Assembly: GCF_004799665.1 (NCBI RefSeq) | Contig: NZ_CP031310.1 | Span: 124,001-188,000, forward strand | DNA length: 64,000 nucleotides | From: Halapricum salinum | GTDB lineage: Archaea; Halobacteriota; Halobacteria; Halobacteriales; Haloarculaceae | Reading direction: 5' to 3' | In this document: one piece after another, positions 8,676 to 16,590 of the stretch | How the letters are laid out: every line of letters begins with the position of its first letter | Position numbering within the stretch: position 1 is the first letter of the stretch | Translations under genes and position numbers: made by a program | The notes under the pieces: model-generated | Told to the model about the DNA's origin: nothing | Seen by the model: the letters and a program-made list of their open reading frames with translations, nothing else | The model's database searches: none

Positions 8676-9149
8676 ATGAGTCACCACGACGAGCGCACGT
8701 TCGTAATGGCGAAACCGGACGCCGTCCAGCGCGGGCTGATCGGCGAAATTATCCAGCGGCTCGAAGAGCGCGGCCTGAAGCTGGTCGGCGCGAAGTTCAT
8801 GCAGATCGACGAGGAACTCGCCCACGAGCACTACGGCGAGCACGAGGGCAAGCCCTTCTTCGAGGGCCTGGTCGAGTTCATCACTTCCGGCCCCGTGATG
8901 GCGATGGTCTGGGAAGGCGCAGACGCCACCCGCCAGGTCCGCCAGATGATGGGCGAGACCGACCCGGCCGACGCCCAGCCCGGCACCATCCGCGGTGACC
9001 TCGGACTGGATCTGGGCCACAACGTGATCCACGGGTCCGACCACGAGGACGAGGGCGCAAACGAGCGCGAGATCGACCTGTTCTTCGACGACGAGGAACT
9101 CGTCGACTACGAGCGCGCCGACGCCGTCTGGGTCTACGAAGACGAATAA
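8676..9149 (+). CDS. ndk: Nucleoside diphosphate kinase
   Basis: 157 residues. It transfers the gamma phosphate from ATP to other NDPs. The catalytic His is H119 in NVIHGSD. Other conserved parts are [17 protein letters not shown], the [11 protein letters not shown] strand and the PGTIRGDLG loop. It is the last gene of the L7Ae-S28e-L24e-Ndk operon. The stop codon at 9147-9149 is followed without a gap by the CCACTTTTTCC that begins repeat element A, so the T run there may also end transcription. Confidence 0.97.
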   Translation: MSHHDERTFVMAKPDAVQRGLIGEIIQRLEERGLKLVGAKFMQIDEELAHEHYGEHEGKPFFEGLVEFITSGPVMAMVWEGADATRQVRQMMGETDPADAQPGTIRGDLGLDLGHNVIHGSDHEDEGANEREIDLFFDDEELVDYERADAVWVYEDE

Positions 9150-9290
9150 CCACTTTTTCCGCCTCGGGTTTCCTCGCGAGCGCCACGACGCTCGCTGCGG
9201 GAACCCTGCGGCGGAAAAACTTGGGGAAAAAGGCCGGAATCGCCTTATTGGGCGATTCCGGGGAAACGGCGACGGAGTCGCCGTATGCTA
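9150..9290 (+). repeat. Structured intergenic element A, copy 1 (candidate ncRNA)
   Basis: Begins CCACTTTTTCC right after the ndk stop and ends TATGCTA. Helices: P1 TTTTTCCGCC 9154-9163 with GGCGGAAAAA 9210-9219; P2 outer GGGTTTCC 9166-9173 with GGGAACCC 9199-9206; P2 inner GCGAGCG 9176-9182 with CGCTCGC 9189-9195; P3 CCGGAATCGCC 9234-9244 with GGCGATTCCGG 9251-9261; P4 CGGCGAC 9267-9273 with GTCGCCG 9277-9283. Single-stranded parts shared with copies at 42138 and 43289 are TC/TGC inside P2, C-TTGGGGAAAAA after P1, GGAAA between P3 and P4, and TATGCTA at the end. Stem sequences differ between copies but pairing is kept. I do not recognise the family; transcription of the element is not shown. 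Confidence 0.7.
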
Positions 9291-9297
9291 GTGATTC

Positions 9298-9563
9298 GGC
9301 CTGCCCTTCCCCGAGTCGGTTCGGCCGCGGCGATCGCCGCGGCACTCACTCCCGGCCACAGCGGTGCGGTCAGGAAGCCAGCGCGCGGGTTTCATCCCGC
9401 GTGCCGGGGAGGAAAGAGGGATAGTCGCGCGCACTCCGCGCGCGACTACAGAAAGCGCTGGCGTTGCCTCTATACCCCGTCGGCAATCGCCGACGGTGGT
9501 CGTCCGGGCCTGGTGGACATGAAAAGGGCGAGCAGCCGACGCCAGTCGGCTGCGAGGGCTTTC
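9298..9563 (+). repeat. Structured intergenic element B, copy 1 (candidate ncRNA)
   Basis: Fills the gap between element A and the arginase stop. Core motifs shared with the copy at 57265-57594 (minus): GGCCTGCCCTTCCCCG, CACTCACTCCCGGCCAC, GCGGTCAGGAAGC, CCGGGGAGGA, GGCCTGGTGGACATGAA, AAGGGCGA and GAGGGCTTTC. Long-range pairs: GCCCTT 9303-9308 with AAGGGC 9524-9529, and CTTCCCCG with CGGGGAGG. Variable hairpins: a 20-base palindrome at 9324-9343; CGCGGG 9384-9389 with CCCGCG 9396-9401; AGTCGCGCGC 9423-9432 with GCGCGCGACT 9438-9447; CCGTCGGC 9477-9484 with GCCGACGG 9489-9496; GCAGCCGAC 9532-9540 with GTCGGCTGC 9545-9553. No open frame is credible. It resembles neither SRP nor RNase P RNA convincingly. 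Confidence 0.65.
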
Positions 9564-9570
9564 AGGGCTA

Positions 9571-10482
9571 TCAGAGGACGCGCTTGCCGAGCGCGCTCGC
9601 GGCCATCTCGACGGCCAGTTCCGCGGTGCGGTTGTGCTCGTCCAGAATAGGATTGACCTCGACGAGTTCCATGCTGGTCAGCGGGACCTCCGGGGCGGCG
9701 ACCCGTTCCATCGCGGCGTGAGCCTCGCGATAGGAGACGCCGCCGCGGACGGGTGTACCGACGCCGGGGGCCTCGGAGGGATCGAGCCAGTCCAGGTCGA
9801 GACTGACGTGGAGGTGGTCGACGCCGTCGGTCGCGACCGCGATGGCGGATTCGACGACGTCGGTGATCCCGCGGTGGTCGATGTCAGTCATGGTGAACGT
9901 GGTCACGTCGCTGTCGACGATGGCGGGCCGTTCGGTGGGATCGACGTCACGCAGACCGACGAGGACGACGTTCTCTTCGGGGACAGTCGGTGCGGTCGCC
10001 CACTCGCTGGCGGCGAACGGGCCCGTGCCGAGGATCGCGGCCAGTGGCATCCCGTGAACGTTGCCGCTCGGGGAAGTCTCGGGCGTGTTGAAGTCGCCGT
10101 GGGCGTCGAACCAGATCAGCCCCGTCTCGCGGGTTCGAGCGACACCGCCGACGGTCCCGATCGCGATGGAGTGGTCGCCGCCGAGCACCAGCGGGAACGA
10201 TCCCCGTCCCAGAACGTCGCCGACGCGTGTCGCCAGGCGCGTGCAGACGTCGCGTGTCTCCCCGAGGTACTTCGCCCGACCGCCGGCCGGTTCCTCGGCG
10301 TCGGGGTCACGTTCTTCGGGACGGGGGACCCGCAGGTCGCCGCCGTCGACACAGTCGAATCCGAGGCTCTCGAGTTCGTCGGCCAATCCGGCATAGCGGA
10401 TCGCCGAGGGGCCCATGTCGACACCGCGGCGGTCGGCTCCGAGGTCCATCGGCACGCCGAGGACGGTGATCGGTCGGTCCAT
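9571..10482 (-). CDS. rocF: Arginase (ureohydrolase family)
   Basis: 303 residues from ATG 10482. It hydrolyses arginine to ornithine and urea. The binuclear manganese site is complete: GGDHSIA, WFDAHGDFNTPETS with the arginase-type NVHGMPLA, and SLDLDWLDPSEAPG; the C-terminal SMELVEVNPILD supplies the conserved Glu. Length and motifs favour arginase over agmatinase or formiminoglutamase, though haloarchaea have several ureohydrolases and substrate should be treated as likely rather than certain. The gene stands alone between element B and a divergent histidine kinase. Confidence 0.88.
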   Translation of the reverse strand: MDRPITVLGVPMDLGADRRGVDMGPSAIRYAGLADELESLGFDCVDGGDLRVPRPEERDPDAEEPAGGRAKYLGETRDVCTRLATRVGDVLGRGSFPLVLGGDHSIAIGTVGGVARTRETGLIWFDAHGDFNTPETSPSGNVHGMPLAAILGTGPFAASEWATAPTVPEENVVLVGLRDVDPTERPAIVDSDVTTFTMTDIDHRGITDVVESAIAVATDGVDHLHVSLDLDWLDPSEAPGVGTPVRGGVSYREAHAAMERVAAPEVPLTSMELVEVNPILDEHNRTAELAVEMAASALGKRVL

Positions 10483-10581
10483 ATGCGGCGTTGCACGGGT
10501 CGGGATAAATAGGCTGTCACGATCGGCGGTGGTCGAGACGCCAACAGTTAATGGGATCGGCCGTGAGTTGCAACACGATTC

Positions 10582-12159
10582 ATGTCGGGGGGCGACGACC
10601 GAACGCTACTGCTCGTCGCGGACACTGACGAGCGCGCACGTCGACTCGGAACGACGCTCGAAGATGCGCGAACATCATTCACCGTCGAGCGGTATGGAGA
10701 CACCGTCGAAGCCAGCGATCGACTGGCCTGGCCCGACATCGACTGTCTGATCGTCGTACTCGACGGCGACTCCGCGGCGTTCGTCGAGAACGTCCGGGAG
10801 TCCCATCCCGTTCTGCCGATCGTCTACTACGGGTCCGACGAACCAGAGATGAGCGAGAGGTGGACCGCCGTTACGGGATCCGGCACGAAGGATATCGCTG
10901 CGCTGGCCGAGCACGTCGAGGGACGGCTGATCGAACGCGACCGCCGCCGCGACGCTTTCGACTTCGACGAGAGCGATAGCGCGATTCAGTATCCCAACGT
11001 CACCGAACAGCGCCTGGACGATCTCCTCGACGGCAGTGTCGATCGCAACCAACTCCGGGAACTCTACCACAAGAGCCAGTTGTTCGACGAGATTCTCGAC
11101 GCGCTGCCGGCACACCTCTACGTCAAAGACCGCAACGGTCGCCACCGGTACATCAGTACGGCGTACTTCGGCGATGAGATGGACGAATTTCTCGACAAAG
11201 CCGACACGGAGATCGGACTCGTCGCGTCGGATCACGCATGGCGCGCGTTCGAGGAGGACATGTGGGTCATCGACGAGGACGAAGCCATCGTCGACAAAGA
11301 GGAGTACCTGGCACGACTGGACCAGTGGAACCTCACCTCCAAAGTCCCCTGGCACGACGCGGACGGTGACATCGTCGGCTTAATCGGCGTGACCCGGGAC
11401 ATCACCCGCTGGAAACGACGTGAACAGGAACTCCGGCGACAGAACGAACGTCTGGAGGCGTTTTCGGAGTTAGTGAGTCACGACCTCCGCAATCCCCTGC
11501 AGGTCGCTCGATCTGCACTCACGCTCGCCCAGGAAGTCTGTGACTGCGACCATCTCGACCGCGTCGAGAACGCACACGCCCGGATGGACGAGATGATCGA
11601 CGACGTGCTCACGCTCGCAAAATACGGCCAGACGGTCGCCGAAGCCGAGACGGTATCGCTGTCGAAGGTCGTCACCCAGGCCTGGGGGACCGTCGGTGAC
11701 GAGCGGGGAACGCTCGACGTCGACGACGACCTGGGGACGATCACCTGCGATCCAAACCAGCTCCAGCGACTCCTGGAGAACCTCTTTCGAAACGCACTCG
11801 AACACGCGAGCGACGACGGGCCCGTAACGATTCGAGTCGAGCCGATCAGTCGCCCCTGGCCCCAACATCCAGAGGAAGATCCCAGACGTGGCTTCGCAGT
11901 CACGGACGACGGTCCGGGGATCCCGGAGGAAGAACGCGACCGTGTCCTCGACGCGGGATACACGAGAGCTGCAGATGGGACCGGCTTCGGGCTCGCGATC
12001 GTCAACGAGATCGTCGACGCTCACGGCTGGACGCTCGACGTCGGAGAGAGTGCCGACGGTGGCGCTCGCTTCGATATTCTCGACGTGGGCCGGAGTGACG
12101 TCGGCGAGGACGGACAGATCGTTACGGCTGGAGCGATCGATCCGGACGACGTAGATTAG
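10582..12159 (+). CDS. PAS-domain sensor histidine kinase with receiver-like N-terminus
   Basis: 525 residues, cytoplasmic. Order: receiver-like domain (residues about 7-115, candidate acceptor Asp 61 in CLIVVLDGDSA), a linker, a PAS domain at about 165-275 (IGVTRDITRWKRREQELR at its end), HisKA with the phospho-His at residue 300 (FSELVSHDLRNPLQVA), and HATPase_c with N box (NLFRNALEHA), G1 (DDGPGIP) and G2 (GTGFGLAIV). It has the same architecture as the kinase at 1589-3040 and a similar C-terminus (AGY-T-ADGTGFGL), so the two are probably paralogues. It is divergent from the arginase gene. Ligand and partner are unknown. Confidence 0.9.
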   Translation: MSGGDDRTLLLVADTDERARRLGTTLEDARTSFTVERYGDTVEASDRLAWPDIDCLIVVLDGDSAAFVENVRESHPVLPIVYYGSDEPEMSERWTAVTGSGTKDIAALAEHVEGRLIERDRRRDAFDFDESDSAIQYPNVTEQRLDDLLDGSVDRNQLRELYHKSQLFDEILDALPAHLYVKDRNGRHRYISTAYFGDEMDEFLDKADTEIGLVASDHAWRAFEEDMWVIDEDEAIVDKEEYLARLDQWNLTSKVPWHDADGDIVGLIGVTRDITRWKRREQELRRQNERLEAFSELVSHDLRNPLQVARSALTLAQEVCDCDHLDRVENAHARMDEMIDDVLTLAKYGQTVAEAETVSLSKVVTQAWGTVGDERGTLDVDDDLGTITCDPNQLQRLLENLFRNALEHASDDGPVTIRVEPISRPWPQHPEEDPRRGFAVTDDGPGIPEEERDRVLDAGYTRAADGTGFGLAIVNEIVDAHGWTLDVGESADGGARFDILDVGRSDVGEDGQIVTAGAIDPDDVD

Positions 12160-13070
12160 TACTGTGCACAGACGCGTTCGATCCCCGCCTCGAAGTCGAT
12201 CTCGGGTTCCCAGCCGGTCGCCTCGGTGAGCTTCGAGGCGTCGGCACAGGTGTCGTGGACGTACACCGACTCGGGGATGGGGTTCTCGACGTACTCTGGG
12301 GCGACGTCTGTCCCGAGTTCGTCGTTGAGCATCTCGACGACCGTATTGAAGGAGTAGCGCTCGCCAGTACCGACGTTGTAGATACCGTCGAGTTCGTGTT
12401 CGGCCGCCAGGACCGTCCCGCGGACGATGTCGTCGACGTGGGTGAAGTCACGGGTCTGCGCGCCGTCGCCGTACAGTTTCGGCGAGTCGCCGTTGGCGAT
12501 GTCGTCGGCGAACTGCGCGATCACGTTGGCGTAGTTGCCCTTGTGCTCCTCTGCACCGCCGTATCCCTGATAGACCGAGAAGTACCGCAGGCCGGCCACC
12601 GACATGTCGTAGTGGTTCGAGAAGTACTCCGCGTAGCGCTCGCGTGCGAGCTTCGAGGCCTCGTAGCCGGTGTTGACCGCGACGGGCATGTCCTCGGGAG
12701 AGGGTTCGGTCCGGCTGCCGTAGATCGACGAGGTCGTGGCGTAGACGACCGTGTCACAGCCGTCCTCGCGGGCCTGTTCGACGGTGTTGACGAACCCCTC
12801 GACGTTGACCCGTGCGCCCTGCTGGGGGTCGTCCTCGTGCATGGCGTAGGATGAGAGCGCCGCGAGGTGAAAGACGACGTCCACGTCGGTCGGCAGGTCC
12901 GTCCCGACGACCGTCTGTTCTCGAAAGTCGACCTCGTCGACGAGATTCTCGGGCGTGCCGAGATAGCAGTTGTCGACGACGATCACGTCGTTGTCCGCCG
13001 CGAGGTGGTTCGCGAGGTTCGACCCGATGAATCCCGCGCCACCCGTGACGAGTACGCGCTTGCCGTGCAT
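12156..13070 (-). CDS. NAD-dependent epimerase/dehydratase (UDP-sugar 4-epimerase type)
   Basis: 304 residues from ATG 13070 (MHGKRVLVTGGAGFIGS); the 29-codon upstream extension is discarded because the Rossmann fold starts at residue 4. Extended SDR features: TGGAGFIGSNLA for NAD, YATTSSIYG, and the catalytic pair YEASK (Tyr-x3-Lys). A VDDIVRGTVLA segment follows, typical of UDP-glucose 4-epimerase relatives. Probably acts on nucleotide sugars for glycan or S-layer glycosylation; the exact sugar is not determinable. Its stop overlaps the end of the convergent kinase by four bases. Confidence 0.88.
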   Translation of the reverse strand: MHGKRVLVTGGAGFIGSNLANHLAADNDVIVVDNCYLGTPENLVDEVDFREQTVVGTDLPTDVDVVFHLAALSSYAMHEDDPQQGARVNVEGFVNTVEQAREDGCDTVVYATTSSIYGSRTEPSPEDMPVAVNTGYEASKLARERYAEYFSNHYDMSVAGLRYFSVYQGYGGAEEHKGNYANVIAQFADDIANGDSPKLYGDGAQTRDFTHVDDIVRGTVLAAEHELDGIYNVGTGERYSFNTVVEMLNDELGTDVAPEYVENPIPESVYVHDTCADASKLTEATGWEPEIDFEAGIERVCAQY

Positions 13071-13156
13071 ATCAGCACTCCCACGGCCGATCCGGTTAGT
13101 CATTTCGTCTTCGGCCGCCGACTCACATTCCCCACGAAGGAAGGCTCTTCCTGTCA

Positions 13157-13165
13157 ATTTAATAT
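13157..13165 (+). promoter_or_regulatory. TATA box of the winged-helix regulator
   Basis: ATTTAATAT, about 27 bases before a predicted start near 13188. It lies too close to ATG 13184 for that codon to be translated normally, which supports ATG 13211 as the start of the downstream regulator. Confidence 0.55.
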
Positions 13166-13210
13166 CTTGCCACCGGGAGCTTTATGGAACATTATCACGA
13201 AAAACCACTA

Positions 13211-13744
13211 ATGTCATCGATCGAACTGACGCCGAGTCAGCAAAACATCCTGCAGGAATTGGTCAATCTCTACCGCGAGAGCGAGAGTGCAGTCAAAGGC
13301 GAAGATATCGCCGATAAAGTCGACCGCAATCCGGGGACGATTCGCAACCAGATGCAGAGTCTGAAGGCGCTCCAGCTCGTCGAGGGCGTACCGGGACCGA
13401 AAGGTGGGTACAAGCCGACCGCCAACGCCTACGACGCCCTCCAGATCCAGGAGATGGAGCACGCCGCCGAGGTACCACTGTTTCACAACGGCGAGCGCGT
13501 CGAAGAGGCCAACGTCGAGGAGATCGACCTCACGAGCGTCCATCACCCCGAAAACTGCCGTGCGGAGATCAAACTCCAGGGCTCGATCTCGGGATTCAAA
13601 GAGGGCGATACGATCACTGTCGGGCCGACGCCGCTGTCGAAACTCCAGATTGTCGGCACGCTCAGCGGCAAAGACGACACTGCCAACAGCCTCATTCTGA
13701 CCATCGACGACATGGTCGCGCCTGCCGAAGAGCCCGAACACTAG
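13211..13744 (+). CDS. Winged-helix transcriptional regulator (haloarchaeal Rrf2/TrmB-like)
   Basis: 177 residues from ATG 13211 (MSSIELTPSQQNILQELVNL). Residues about 5-75 form a winged helix: ILQELVNLYRESESAVKGED, a recognition helix NPGTIRNQMQSLKAL, and a wing VEGVPGPKGGYKPT. The C-terminal 100 residues contain EEIDLTSVHHPENCRAEI and VGPTPLSKLQIVGTL, probably a small ligand or dimerisation domain. The family is strongly conserved in haloarchaea and often labelled Rrf2; no iron-sulfur cysteine set is present (one Cys only), so it does not work like bacterial IscR. Targets unknown. Confidence 0.78.
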   Translation: MSSIELTPSQQNILQELVNLYRESESAVKGEDIADKVDRNPGTIRNQMQSLKALQLVEGVPGPKGGYKPTANAYDALQIQEMEHAAEVPLFHNGERVEEANVEEIDLTSVHHPENCRAEIKLQGSISGFKEGDTITVGPTPLSKLQIVGTLSGKDDTANSLILTIDDMVAPAEEPEH

Positions 13745-13865
13745 CGGTTCGACTCTTCTTCTCGCCGTCACGCCTGCGCATACAGTCCTCGATTTCGCGA
13801 TCGGTCGGCAGACCTATCAGCAATATTTAGCACTATTTATTATTCAGTACGGCAATTATTCACAC

Positions 13866-14000
13866 ATGTTGGCGACGTACGTCTGGCAGTTCGTTCTCGC
13901 GGTCGCGGCAGTCAGCGCCCTCAGACACGTCGAAAACAGATTCAGCGGTCGCCCCGAGAGCCAGTCACTCCCGGGAGACGGACGCACCGAGTCCGACTAG
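13866..14000 (+). CDS. Possible 44-residue peptide with one hydrophobic helix
   Basis: ATG 13866 to TAG 13998-14000. The N-terminus ([15 protein letters not shown]) is a short membrane-like helix; the rest is polar and probably disordered. An AT-rich promoter-like stretch lies just upstream, with ATTTATTAT at about 13836-13844, the right distance for a leaderless start at this ATG. Its last 36 bases overlap the 3' end of aroA on the opposite strand. No family recognised; it could equally be a chance ORF in a promoter-like intergenic region. Confidence 0.35.
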   Translation: MLATYVWQFVLAVAAVSALRHVENRFSGRPESQSLPGDGRTESD

Positions 14001-15251
14001 GACGTCGAAGAAATCCGGGAACGAGACGTCGACGTGTTCGATCCCCTCGACGGTAGTCGCTCCCTCGGCGACCAGCCCCGCAACGGATAGTGACATGACG
14101 ATCCGGTGGTCTGCACGGCCATCGACAGTCGCCCCCGAGAGCGTGCTCTCGCCACCGTGAATCGTGAGCGTGTCGTGTTCTTCCTCGACGCTCGCACCCA
14201 TGGCAGTGAGTTCCTCGGCCATCGCGCTGACCCGATCGGTCTCCTTGTAGCGGACGTGTTCGGCGTCGGTGATCGTCGTCGTCCCGTCGGCGACCGCCCC
14301 GAGGACGGTGATCGTCGGCAACAGGTCAGGCGTGTCGGCCACGCTAACCTCGATCCCCGTGAGGCCCGATCTGGAGACGTGAATCTCGCCGGCGTCGCGA
14401 TCCCACGTGAGGTCCGCGCCCATCTCTTGCAGGACGTCGACGATAGCCGAGTCGCCCTGCGCGCTGGGGTACGCGCCCGTGACGGTCAGTCCATCAGGTG
14501 CGGCCAGCGCACCCATCGCCAGCAGGTAGGAGATCGACGAGAAGTCTCCGGGGACGGTGTACTCGCCGCCCTCGGGATCGTAGGACTGGCCGCCCGCGAC
14601 CGAAAAGCCCGACTCCGTCGTGTGGGCGTCGACGCCGAACGCCTCCAGTACCTCGATCGTGATGTCCACATAGGGCGCGGATTTGAGTTCGGTTTCGAGA
14701 TCGATCTCGATCCCGTCGTCGGTGATTGCGCCTGCCATCAGTAGTGCGGTGATGTACTGCGAGGAGACGTCGCCGGGGATCGAGACGCTGCCGCCGTCGA
14801 TTGGGCCACCGACGACCAGCGGGGCCTGGCCGTTGGCGCGGGTGCTCTCGGCACGGCCGTCGAGCTGCGAAAGTGCGTCCAGCAGTGGCCCCTGTGGTCG
14901 GGAGCGAAGGGAGTTGTCGCCAGTGAGAACGGTGAGTCCGTCACCGAGGCCAGCGGTCGCAGTGACGAGTCGCATCGTCGTCCCGCTGTTGGCACAGTCG
15001 ATGACGTCCTCGGGGATGTCGGGTCGTCCGTCGAATCCCTCGACGTCGAGAGAGTCCTCGTGTCGCTCGACCGCGCCGCCGTAGGCCGCGACGGCGCGCA
15101 TCGTCGCTTTCGTGTCGGCGCTCACGAGCGGGTCGGTGACGGTCGCACCGTCCGCGTAGCCGGCGGCGAGGATCGCACGATGCGTGTAGCTCTTCGACGG
15201 CGGAGCCTGGACCGACCCGCCGACCGTCGACTGAGAGACGTCTGCGTCCAT
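13965..15251 (-). CDS. aroA: 3-phosphoshikimate 1-carboxyvinyltransferase (EPSP synthase)
   Basis: 428 residues from ATG 15251 ([20 protein letters not shown]). It joins shikimate-3-phosphate and PEP in aromatic amino acid synthesis. Conserved sites: [48 protein letters not shown], the substrate-binding [24 protein letters not shown], and [15 protein letters not shown]. Length is normal. An 18-codon extension upstream in frame is unlikely to be used. Neighbours are unrelated, so it appears monocistronic. Confidence 0.95.
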   Translation of the reverse strand: MDADVSQSTVGGSVQAPPSKSYTHRAILAAGYADGATVTDPLVSADTKATMRAVAAYGGAVERHEDSLDVEGFDGRPDIPEDVIDCANSGTTMRLVTATAGLGDGLTVLTGDNSLRSRPQGPLLDALSQLDGRAESTRANGQAPLVVGGPIDGGSVSIPGDVSSQYITALLMAGAITDDGIEIDLETELKSAPYVDITIEVLEAFGVDAHTTESGFSVAGGQSYDPEGGEYTVPGDFSSISYLLAMGALAAPDGLTVTGAYPSAQGDSAIVDVLQEMGADLTWDRDAGEIHVSRSGLTGIEVSVADTPDLLPTITVLGAVADGTTTITDAEHVRYKETDRVSAMAEELTAMGASVEEEHDTLTIHGGESTLSGATVDGRADHRIVMSLSVAGLVAEGATTVEGIEHVDVSFPDFFDVLVGLGASVSRE

Positions 15252-15339
15252 GTGCGATCCCTCGGGGGCCGGGGTCAAACCACTTGCTACCTCGTCGTTC
15301 GGCATCCAGTTTGAAAATCAGCAGTGCGAAATCGGAGCC

Positions 15340-16482
15340 TTACAGTTCGCCCAGTTTCCGGAGGAGCTGGCCCTGGTACTCCTCGTCGCTCTCGACGCCT
15401 TTCCGTTCGAGGACGTTCCGCTGGAGCTTATCGAGTGCGACGTTGAACGCCGTCTCCGCGCCGTAGCCTTCGCCGGACCCGGCCATCTGGCCCTTGTTGG
15501 TGCGCAGGCGGATCTGACACTGGATCAGGGGCGTCCCGCGAAGCTTCTCTTTGTGCTCGTGGAAGCGGACGTGGGCGTGCTGGACCTGCATCTCACGGTA
15601 CTTGTCGGCGACCTCCTCGATGTCGATCCGGATGTCCTGCCGGGAGATCGTATCCAGCAGGTTGATGTTCGTGATCTGGACGTCCATGTGCTCCTCTTCC
15701 GTGAAGGTAAGCGCACGCAAGACGTCCGTCTTGGTGATGATTCCGGCGACCAGCGAGTCGTCTTCGGAGGGCGTGACGACCAGCCCGGCGTAGTCGTGTT
15801 CGAGCATCGTCCGGACGGCGTCTTCGACGGAGGCCGAGAACGTGGTGGTCTCGACCGGGCTGTTCATGATGTCGTAGATCGGCAGATCGAGGATCCGGTC
15901 GATGTCACCCGCGCGTTCGCCGCGAGTGGACTTGTCCATGTCCCGGACGACCACGTCGACGATGTCGTGACGAGTGACCATCCCCGAGAGATGCCCGTCC
16001 TCGTCGATCACGGGGAGACGGGAGATGCCGTTCTCCCGGAGTTTGTTGATCGCCTGGCCCACCTGGGCATCCTGGGCGATCGAGATGACGTCCTCGGTGT
16101 AGATTTGCTCCACAGTGAGGGCGTCGAGGTTGTCCAGCACTGCTTCGAGGATGTCGTCGTCGGTGATGACACCCCAGAGGTCGCCGGCCTCGAAGACGGG
16201 CGCCACCTTGATTCCACTCTCGACGAGGACGCGGGCGGTCTCACGGACGTCCGCGGTTCGTTCGATCCTGGGCGCGTTCTGAGCCATTCCGCCGACCTTG
16301 GTCTTGTCTTCGACGTGCGACTGTACCAGCTGTTTCTGGGTGACGACCCCAGTGTACTCGCCGTCTTCGGTGACGATGATCCCCTTCGGATTCTCCCGCT
16401 CGAAGATCGATCGAACTTTCCCGAGACGTTCGTCGACGTCGACTTCGACGTACTCGCTGGTAGCAATATCGGCAATATCCAT
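15340..16482 (-). CDS. Four-CBS-domain protein with C-terminal ribosome-hibernation-like (HPF/RaiA) domain
   Basis: 380 residues, soluble. Two CBS pairs fill about residues 1-275: GIIVTEDGEYTGVVTQKQLV, then KVAPVFEAGDLWGVITDDDI, GISRLPVIDEDGHLSGMVTR, and GLVVTPSEDDSLVAGIITK. The last 100 residues are unlike CBS: RIDIEEVADKYREMQVQHA, then LIQCQIRLRTNKGQMAGSG and ETAFNVALDKLQRNVLERK. That pattern (beta strands, a basic strand, then an AL-KL amphipathic helix) resembles the S30EA/HPF fold that docks on idle ribosomes. CBS pairs usually bind adenine nucleotides, so an energy-sensing translation regulator is a reasonable inference. The family is conserved in haloarchaea. Confidence 0.75.
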   Translation of the reverse strand: MDIADIATSEYVEVDVDERLGKVRSIFERENPKGIIVTEDGEYTGVVTQKQLVQSHVEDKTKVGGMAQNAPRIERTADVRETARVLVESGIKVAPVFEAGDLWGVITDDDILEAVLDNLDALTVEQIYTEDVISIAQDAQVGQAINKLRENGISRLPVIDEDGHLSGMVTRHDIVDVVVRDMDKSTRGERAGDIDRILDLPIYDIMNSPVETTTFSASVEDAVRTMLEHDYAGLVVTPSEDDSLVAGIITKTDVLRALTFTEEEHMDVQITNINLLDTISRQDIRIDIEEVADKYREMQVQHAHVRFHEHKEKLRGTPLIQCQIRLRTNKGQMAGSGEGYGAETAFNVALDKLQRNVLERKGVESDEEYQGQLLRKLGEL

Positions 16483-16560
16483 CGTATCACCGAAAGTTCG
16501 TCGCCTGGGATAATCAAACTTCGTCCTATTTCCCGTTCGTTCGTGGGAGAACCCACCACC

Positions 16561-16567
16561 GTTTATT
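16561..16567 (+). promoter_or_regulatory. TATA box of the lycopene-cyclase-domain gene
   Basis: GTTTATT centred 27 bases before GTG 16591. The spacing supports a leaderless message and fixes the GTG as the start, although the frame is open much further upstream on this strand as an antisense shadow of the CBS gene. Confidence 0.5.
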
Positions 16568-16590
16568 GTGCCATCGGCCTAACTGCGGTC

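Noticed and set aside
9298-9378. Element B as SRP RNA
   Set aside because: GGTCAGGAAGC is reminiscent of SRP helix 8, but the full GGTCAGG-CCGGAAGG-AGCAGCC pattern is missing and SRP RNA is normally single copy.
9298-9563. Element B as RNase P RNA
   Set aside because: GGGGAGGAAAG and ACAGAAAGC in copy 1 recall RNase P conserved regions, but copy 2 lacks them, there are two copies in 64 kb, and the P4 partner sequences are absent.
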